From Chlamydoabsidia padenii (lineage: Eukaryota; Mucoromycota; Mucoromycetes; Mucorales; Cunninghamellaceae): DNA of 64,000 nucleotides. The notes beneath the pieces are model-generated. The model saw nothing but the letters and a program-made list of their open reading frames with translations. It made no database searches and was not told the DNA's origin. Shown here piece by piece: positions 58,020-64,000 of the stretch. A program made the position numbers and the translations under genes. The DNA lies in contig JAIWND010000013.1 of assembly GCA_025330725.1 (NCBI GenBank), positions 186,001 through 250,000 of the forward strand, in the 5' to 3' direction. Each line of letters begins with the position of its first letter. Within the stretch, counting starts at the first letter, position 1.

Positions 58020-59603
58020 TCAATACAGTTCCTGGGCATGTTGGATGATATCGTCTGCGCCGGTAATCGATCTAGTGGGAGGAAGAAATTGGATTAGTCA
58101 TTTATCGATTCTATATGTTTCCACAACACTTACTTAATATTATCCATAGGGTATTCCTTTTTTAGTAAGTTAGCCAATACTTTGCCAGGACCAAAACATA
58201 TAAATTCATCGACATCTTGTGTTTTGCAATAAGTGATACTTCGAGACCATTGGATAGGCGATGTGATTTGTTGTACTAGGTGTTCCCGGATTTCTTCTAC
58301 TGATATGTACTAGATATAAAAAAAAGGGGGGGGGATTAGCTACTTGATTTTTTTTTTTTTTTACCAAGCCATCACTTACTGGTTTTGCTGTTACATTGGA
58401 TATGACATCCACACAAGGTTTTTGGAATGTTACACTTTTCAATGCATCCTTCATCACCTGAGCTGCTTCGGTCATAAATTCACAATGGAATGGTGCCCTA
58501 TTGATTAGATATTTAAGTAATTATAATTAATGCACAAGTTATTTTTTAAGTAGATCTTAAAAGTAGGGTTCTGTCATATAATGAGAGTGTGTTACTTACG
58601 ATACAGGGAGGTCCACTGCCCTTGCTGCCAATTGTCGTTGTTGTAATATACGAGAAGTAGTATCCACCCCTTTAGTTGTACCACTGATCACCACTTGGAA
58701 GGACTAGATAGAGAAGGGTTATCATTAGTGAGTCAAGTAAAAAAGAATGAAAAAAGTAATCAAAACCTGACTTACACTATTGATATTCGCCAGTTCAACG
58801 ACTTCACCTTTAGGCAATCTATCTTTAATTTCACCAATAGCATCTTCCAACTCTTGTAATCGACCATCACGCACCACCAAGGCGACCATAGCTGTTGGTT
58901 CTGGAAGATATCTGACCGCCCGTGTCATGGCCTCCCCTCGTAATCGCACCAGGCGCACTGCATCCGTCAGGGACAATGACTTTGTAGCCACCAACGCAGT
59001 ATATTCACCCAAGGAATGACCCAAAGCATAGCCACATGCCACCTCCAATCCAAATTCGAGTTCCAGCACCCGAAGCATAGCCACCGAAGTCGTCAGGATC
59101 GCCGGTTGGGCATTTTCCGTCCATCTGAGTTTTTCTTGTCGACCTTCAAAGATGAGTGATTTTAATCCATAGCCTAGAGCTTCGTCTACCTCGTCAAATA
59201 CCAGCTTGGCTGAACGTGGGTACAAGTGATACAGATCTTTGCCCATCCCTACATACTGTGAGCCTTGTCCTATTGTTTTGTTTTTTTGTCATACAAAGAG
59301 GGGGGGAAAAAAACATTAATAAGGAATAATAAGGAATGAGTGATAACAAGGTGATACGGACAAGAGGTTTTTTTTAGCACCAACTATATTTTGTCTCTTT
59401 TACCTGGGAATAGTATCGCACGATGATCTCGTTCAATGCCAGCAGTACTCTAGATAAAAATAAAAAAATATAAAAAAATATAAAAAAAGGAGGGAGAGAG
59501 ATTAGCTGGGCTAGTCATTGACATTCATTCGTCATGTCTTCATTACCATCCATGTTCGTCGTCCAATAGGTGCAAACTTAGACAAGTTTCTTGCAGCTGT
59601 CAT
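58020..59603 (-). CDS. MCT1: Mitochondrial malonyl-CoA:ACP transacylase
   Basis: Transfers malonyl groups from CoA to acyl carrier protein in type II (mitochondrial) fatty-acid synthesis; 348 aa in exons 59603-59547, 59449-59404, 59269-58776, 58703-58600, 58497-58380, 58309-58134 and 58071-58020. It shows FPGQGSQYVGMGKDLY, the TENAQPAILTTSVA substrate loop, the nucleophile elbow YALGHSLGEYTAL (Ser120), VRLRGEAMTRAV (Arg binding malonate), VANINS-type ELANINS, APFHCEFM (catalytic His) and FGPGKVLANLLKK. The N-terminus (MTAARNLSKFAPIGRRTWM) is basic and fits a short mitochondrial presequence; a stand-alone FabD-type enzyme also points to the mitochondrial pathway rather than cytosolic FAS. Confidence 0.93.
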
Positions 59604-60091
59604 TATTCAAAGTGAATCAATAAAAAGAAAAAGAAAAGAAGAAAGGAAAAAAGAGAGGGCCTTTTTAATGTCAAAAAAACAGTATTGAAATTCCGACTCC
59701 ACCTAATGAATTCCGAAAAGGAAATGGTACCAAAAATGACAGATTTTCATTCCTGATCATTAATAAAGTAAAAGCATCCGAGTTTATTCAACCTGACTTT
59801 TTTTTTTTTTTTTTTTCTCACAGTATGGTTTGTGGCAGGCTATTCCCACCGCATGCGATCACCTAGAACAATGGCGGGGTGTGAATGCTTTTGAACATGC
59901 ATAAATGAGCCGATCTCTTACTATGTGAGCAGCGCAAAAGGAGATAACCAGTTTCCTTTTATGGCGGACAAAAGAAAACAGTGGTCCTAGACTCCTCTCA
60001 GTTTTACAATCAGGAGTGACAAGGCATAAAAATAAGCAAAGTCCTCTATTTTCTGCCTTTCTCTCTCTCCCTTGTCATAATAACTAACAAT
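59604..60091. other. Divergent promoter, MCT1 / seven-TM protein
   Basis: Contains TTGAAATTCCG (59685-59695, 82 bases from the MCT1 ATG) and CGGGGTGTGAA (59875-59885, 207 bases from the seven-TM ATG), a T17 run near 59800 and a CT-rich leader at 60055-60075. No gene seen. Confidence 0.5.
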
Positions 60092-61297
60092 ATGAATCAA
60101 ACCGACGAATACGATCGATTTATACATTGTATCGGGAACGTCCAAGAAACCTATCGGTTTATGGAATCACAATATACTTTGGTGTACATGAGTATTTGTT
60201 TGACGTGCACGGTATGGCAAGTTCTCACTGCGGTCGGACTTGTTTGGAAATCAAGAAAATGGCTCCATATGGCGGTTCTTGCGAATGTCTGTATGGCGTT
60301 TTTTGTCATCCTATGTAGTTTGTTGAGCCCTTTGACTTCGATCAGTTGTGATTTTGTAAGTCCGTACATCGATTTTTTTTTTTTCAAGACTCAAGTTTTT
60401 TTTTTTTTTTTTTTTCCGGGGTAGAGATTCTGGGTTTCTATCATCTGTGTAGATCTTGGCGGCTGTTGCATTCAATCCATCTTGCTCTACAAAGCTTATA
60501 TCTGCAATAATCGATCTAAAGGTTTGCTCGTGTTTGGCTCTATCATCAATGCTGGTTACATTGCTCTGATATTCCTTTATGCCACTGTGGGCAGGGTGGA
60601 GTCTCATCGGGATTTCATTGGCAATTGTGTGGTAAGTCGGGTTTTAAAATTCAGGGGCTGTAATTCATGCAAACTTTCTTTTTTCTTTTTCCTGTATGAT
60701 AGCTCGAGAATTGTAAGTAATCAGGCTTAACTAGAGTGAGAACAAAATACTGACATGTCATAATAGTAGAATGGCCTGCCCTTGCGAAACTAGGACTGGA
60801 CATCACTAGCAATCTATTCCTCTCCTTTGCCTTTATATCGGTCATCCGTCGACATTATCGCATGTTTGGAAATGATATGCATAAAATTCTTTTTTCAAAC
60901 AGCATGGTTTTCTCGTAAGAGTTCCTTGATTGTTATTGTTTTGTTATCTCATTTTTCATCTCATTTAGTATCGGGGTGATTGCATCTAATATCATCACTG
61001 CTATTCTCATTTCCTGTCGTGCTATGGGCGGGCTATCAGCCGATCTGTATTCTTTTGATTGTAAGTAGTCTCAGTTTGGAAACTCCGACATCTAATCCAA
61101 GGCATTGAACAATAGGGGTAATCACTGGGTATCTACTTATCAAGCAGTTCTCGATGGATAACAAGACACAAGACGAAGAGGATGAGATTTCCCAGGTACA
61201 GACAACCACCAGCAGTATTCTTTCTGCCCATTTATCCGATTTACCTTCCCATCAACCTAATCATATTAATCATTATAATCATTGGTCAAAAGAGTAA
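60092..61297 (+). CDS. Seven-transmembrane protein, family not recognised
   Basis: A 300-aa integral membrane protein in exons 60092-60355, 60425-60631, 60703-60712 (10 bases), 60767-60914, 60969-61060 and 61116-61297. Seven hydrophobic segments can be counted: LVYMSICLTCTVWQVLTAVG, HMAVLANVCMAFFVILCSLL, FWVSIICVDLGGCCIQSILL, GLLVFGSIINAGYIALIFLY, ITSNLFLSFAFISVI, IGVIASNIITAILISC and a short WVITGYLLI. The N-terminus is short and the C-terminus (about 50 residues) is acidic/Ser/Thr-rich and presumably cytosolic. The layout is GPCR-like, but no class-specific motif such as DRY or NPxxY was seen. Other fungal seven-TM sensor families are equally possible. Confidence 0.75.
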
Positions 61298-61514
61298 ATA
61301 TAATCCTCACCAATCCTGTTACACACATACACACACACATTAATGATCTATAACGAAGCGTCTTTTATTATAAAGAAGATATATATAAATATATATAAAT
61401 ATATAATGATAAAAAGATGACATGGACAAGAGTAATACACAAAAGGATCTACATAATTAAAATAAATATCAACAGGGAGAGGAAGGGGAGAGGGGAATAC
61501 GACTATATCTACAT
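61298..61514. other. Convergent 3' spacer
   Basis: Short tail-to-tail spacer with CA and ATATAAAT repeats. No gene seen. Confidence 0.5.
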
Positions 61515-63556
61515 CTATTCTTCAGTAATCATATCCAGAGATGATCTTGATGCCGTGTTTCCATTATCCAAAGGATTTGTATTATGTTGTTTCTGCTTTT
61601 GTTTTTGTTTTTGTTGACTACGGATATCAGTGCTGTGTGTAGATGTTGTTGTTGTCTGTGTTGGTTCCAGTAATTTCAAAATTCGCTGTATGTCTTCTTG
61701 ATTTTGTCGAGCAATGGTCATCAAAGATTGTAGTTGCGCAAATAGAGCTTCATCCCCGGTATCCAACAAGTTGAAAGGTTGATCATTGCCATTGATGGTG
61801 TTCATGCTATTTGATCTGGGTCGGAGGGAAGATAGTCCTAGTGGGTCATCAAATGCTACCGAGGGTCGTCGTAGTGAGGTGGTTGAAGTAGGTTGAGCAG
61901 GTGTTTCTGTTGGTGATCCATCTACTGTTTGAGATGAAGATTGTAATTGTTCCAAGTATTGTCGTCGTCGCATCGATTCCCAGACAATCGTAAAGTTTCG
62001 TCCCACAATGATCGAAGGTAGAGCAATCAACTACATTAGTATAAAGGTGATTAGTTCAATGTTTTTCTTTACATCTTGCCAAAGTGTCTTACTAAAACTC
62101 CAAACATCATGGCCGGGAATGTCACCAGTTTACCAATAAAAGTGGTTGGTACCATATCACCTAGTATCAGCCCCCCCCCCACCCACCCAGTAAGATTTCA
62201 TAAGTAAATCCGTTACTTTTTTTTTTTTTTTCTTCCTTCTTTAGACTTACCATAGCCAGTAGTTGTAATCGTAACCAGGACAAACCAAAAGGCAGCAGGA
62301 ATACTATCAAACGCACTATAGAGAAAGAGTCAGTCATCTGAAGCCCTTTTTCCGATATACATACCTTGGATTTCCACCGGGGTCAACAAATGTTTCCAGT
62401 GTTTCGTCCCAAGTACCGCGTTCCGCAAAATAAAGTAATGTGGAGAATAAAACTACACAAGTCACCAAAAAGAAGAAGAGAGCTGAGAGTGCATCCCCTG
62501 ATCGACGTAAAGCCACCACCATTACTTCGATCGTCATGATAATCGCATTGGAGTACTTGTAGGTCTTGAAAAGACGTAGCAGTCGGAAGAGGCGCAAGAT
62601 CGTAAATCGGAATTCGTAAGTCTATAAAGAAAAATAAAAAAAAGAGTTAGGGAAGTCATTGGTAGTGTAAAAGAGAGAGGGTTCTTACCGTATCCCGTTG
62701 AGCAATCACTTCAATATAGAATGGTATGATAGATATAAAATCAATGATTGAGATAGGAGCTACAAAAAAAAAAAAAAAAGAGGGGGAGGATTAGTAAAAA
62801 CCAACACCAATATTCCATCAAGTCAGTACTCACCAATAACAAACTTCTTTAACATTTGTAAAGAGTCAGAATGAGCAAACAACCGGAGGATATATTCGAG
62901 TGTAAAGAGTGCCACCATAGTCGATTCCAAATGAAACCTAAAGCAAAAATAATCTAGTTAGTTCCTAGTTCAACAACCTCCCTCCCCCTTATATATATAT
63001 ATATATATATACATAGTTCCCCTCCAGTTTACCAAACTTTATTACTTTCCGCTGATCGGAAGGCAGGAATCGTTTCAATCGTGGTCATCACCGCACTGGA
63101 GACAATTAAAAACGATACTACGACGTTTGTCCAGAATGCCGCGTGACTACTTGAGGGTTCTTCCAGTAGCAAGTATAAGGATCGTTTAAATCGGTTTTTA
63201 ATGTCATTTTCAGGATACTGTGGTTGTACCGCTTCGTCATCTTCAGTTAAATGCCCCGTTCCGTCACCACCCCTTGTCAACGCCGCCACCGATTGCCAGG
63301 CATCAGCTATTTGTCCACCTAAACGTTGATATCCCCCTTGTTGTTGTTGTTGTTGTTGCCGATACCTTTTCCTTCGTTTTTGTCGTTGTCGTTGTTTTTT
63401 CAGAGTGGCAGTGTCCGAGTCTGAAGAAGACGATAAGGATGGTTGAAGAGTAGAGCTGGTCGGTTCTAATTCCAAGACTTCGTGTTGACCTTGTAAGGGT
63501 TCTTCTTCATCATATGGACCATTGTTATGATGAGGAGTGGAGCGGAAGAGACCCAT
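61515..63556 (-). CDS. Voltage-gated (Kv-type) potassium channel
   Basis: A 534-aa six-TM K+ channel in exons 63556-63033, 62937-62834, 62759-62689, 62621-62365, 62315-62251, 62160-62093 and 62030-61515. S1 (about 147-170, FWTNVVVSFLIVSSAVMTTI), S2 (STMVALFTLEYILRLFA), S3 (PISIIDFISIIPFYIEVIA), an S4 with basic residues every third position (RFTILRLFRLLRLFKTYK), S5 (LSALFFFLVTCVVLFSTLLYF), the pore helix and selectivity filter TTTGYGD (about 336-342), and S6 (PAMMFGVLLIALPSIIVG) are all present. The N-terminus is hydrophilic with a polyGln stretch and has no obvious T1 tetramerisation domain. The long C-tail contains a helical LFAQLQSLMTIARQNQEDIQ segment and a KQ repeat. Confidence 0.92.
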
Positions 63557-64000
63557 CAATCAATAAAGATGAGAAAGAATAAAAGAGAGAGAGAGAGGGG
63601 TTTATGTTTTCGCACCGTAAAATATTTTTTCTTTTCTACCTCTAACTTCGGTGTTTGAAATACTCCACCCTTACCCCATTACTGCTTGCTGGTAAGAGTG
63701 ATACTGCACTGACACCCTACTGGTTTGGTGGTACACAAAAGACATCAAAAATCCATACAACAATAGTTTACAATCATGTGATAGTTTATTAGTTGAATTA
63801 ATATAAATGGTAGCTGGAGTAGTTTTGTCAAAAAGTACAGCCAACCACACAACATGGTGGAATCCATCGATCAAAAAAAAAAAAAAAAAAAAAAAAGCAT
63901 AGGTGCAAACGTTATTTAAGATATGTATATATAAGAGGGAAGAGAGTAAGGGGCATATATTGTGGCATAACAGTAGATCATATTTACATAAACGGCAGAA
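63557..64000. other. Upstream region of the K+ channel, right edge
   Basis: Contains CGGTGTTTGAA at 63649-63659 (93 bases from the channel ATG), a GA-rich 5' leader, an A22 run near 63875 and AT-rich sequence to the edge. No gene is seen before the window ends. Confidence 0.5.
63649..63659 (+). promoter_or_regulatory. CGG-NN-TTTGAA element
   Basis: CGGTGTTTGAA, 93 bases upstream of the K+ channel ATG. Confidence 0.45.

Noticed and set aside
1..64000. Transposons, LTRs, viral insertions
   Set aside because: No reverse transcriptase, integrase, transposase or long terminal or inverted repeats were recognised; repeats are limited to microsatellites and homopolymers.

Overview
The window is nuclear DNA of a filamentous fungus, most likely an early-diverging one of the Mucoromycota (Mucorales-like). 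The evidence is an AT-rich genome with about 28 protein genes, roughly 130 short introns (about 45-110 bases; donor GTAAGT, acceptor TAG), T-rich leaders, and a gene set that includes a class I/II-type chitin synthase, a velvet regulator and POM152. Several families are rare or absent in budding yeast: snurportin, RBM39, a CIN85-like adaptor, a Kv-type K+ channel, a SelW-like protein and a phytochelatin-synthase-like protein. No mobile element, CRISPR array, rRNA or tRNA was seen. Exon structures were built by hand from splice signals and checked by frame continuity; no database or RNA evidence was used.

Layout. 1-3928: the 5' part of 6-phosphofructo-2-kinase (minus) divergent from an MFS sugar transporter. 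About 5100-5830: a coding-like, frame-broken minus-strand remnant. 6745-16376: CIN85-like SH3 adaptor (minus), RBM39 (plus), Elf1 (minus), snurportin (plus) and ribosomal protein uL13 (plus). 16741-21458: a coiled-coil protein and a velvet factor (both minus). 23465-27483: a phytochelatin-synthase-like protein that lacks the catalytic Cys, uL22, a SelW-like protein and a small orphan (all plus). 28046-36310: TFIIIC TPR subunit (minus), Ca2+/H+ exchanger (plus) and an orphan with a frame conflict (plus). 36626-47065: POM152, eL14, chitin synthase and 6-phosphogluconolactonase (all minus). 47821-57826: class 3 lipase (plus), signal-peptide/TM protein (minus), F-box/WD40 (minus), DUF1308 protein (plus) and a mitochondrial orphan (plus). 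58020-63556: mitochondrial malonyl-CoA transacylase (minus), a seven-TM protein (plus) and a voltage-gated K+ channel (minus).

The genes are mostly unrelated housekeeping functions, but some neighbours share a theme: sugar uptake with fructose-2,6-bisphosphate control at the left end, and transcription/splicing/snRNP import/translation at 9.5-16.4 kb. Genes are frequently arranged head to head with short shared promoters.

The strongest unexplained signal is a recurrent 11-base element, CGG-NN-TTTGAA (also TTTAAA), present in either orientation 70-300 bases upstream of about 23 of the 28 start codons and also inside several introns. Other notable points are five GC-AG introns that all start GCAAGT, first coding exons of 3, 6 and 7 bases and an internal 10-base exon, a phytochelatin-synthase-like pseudoenzyme, and a gene whose reading frame only closes if one exon is skipped or one G is removed.
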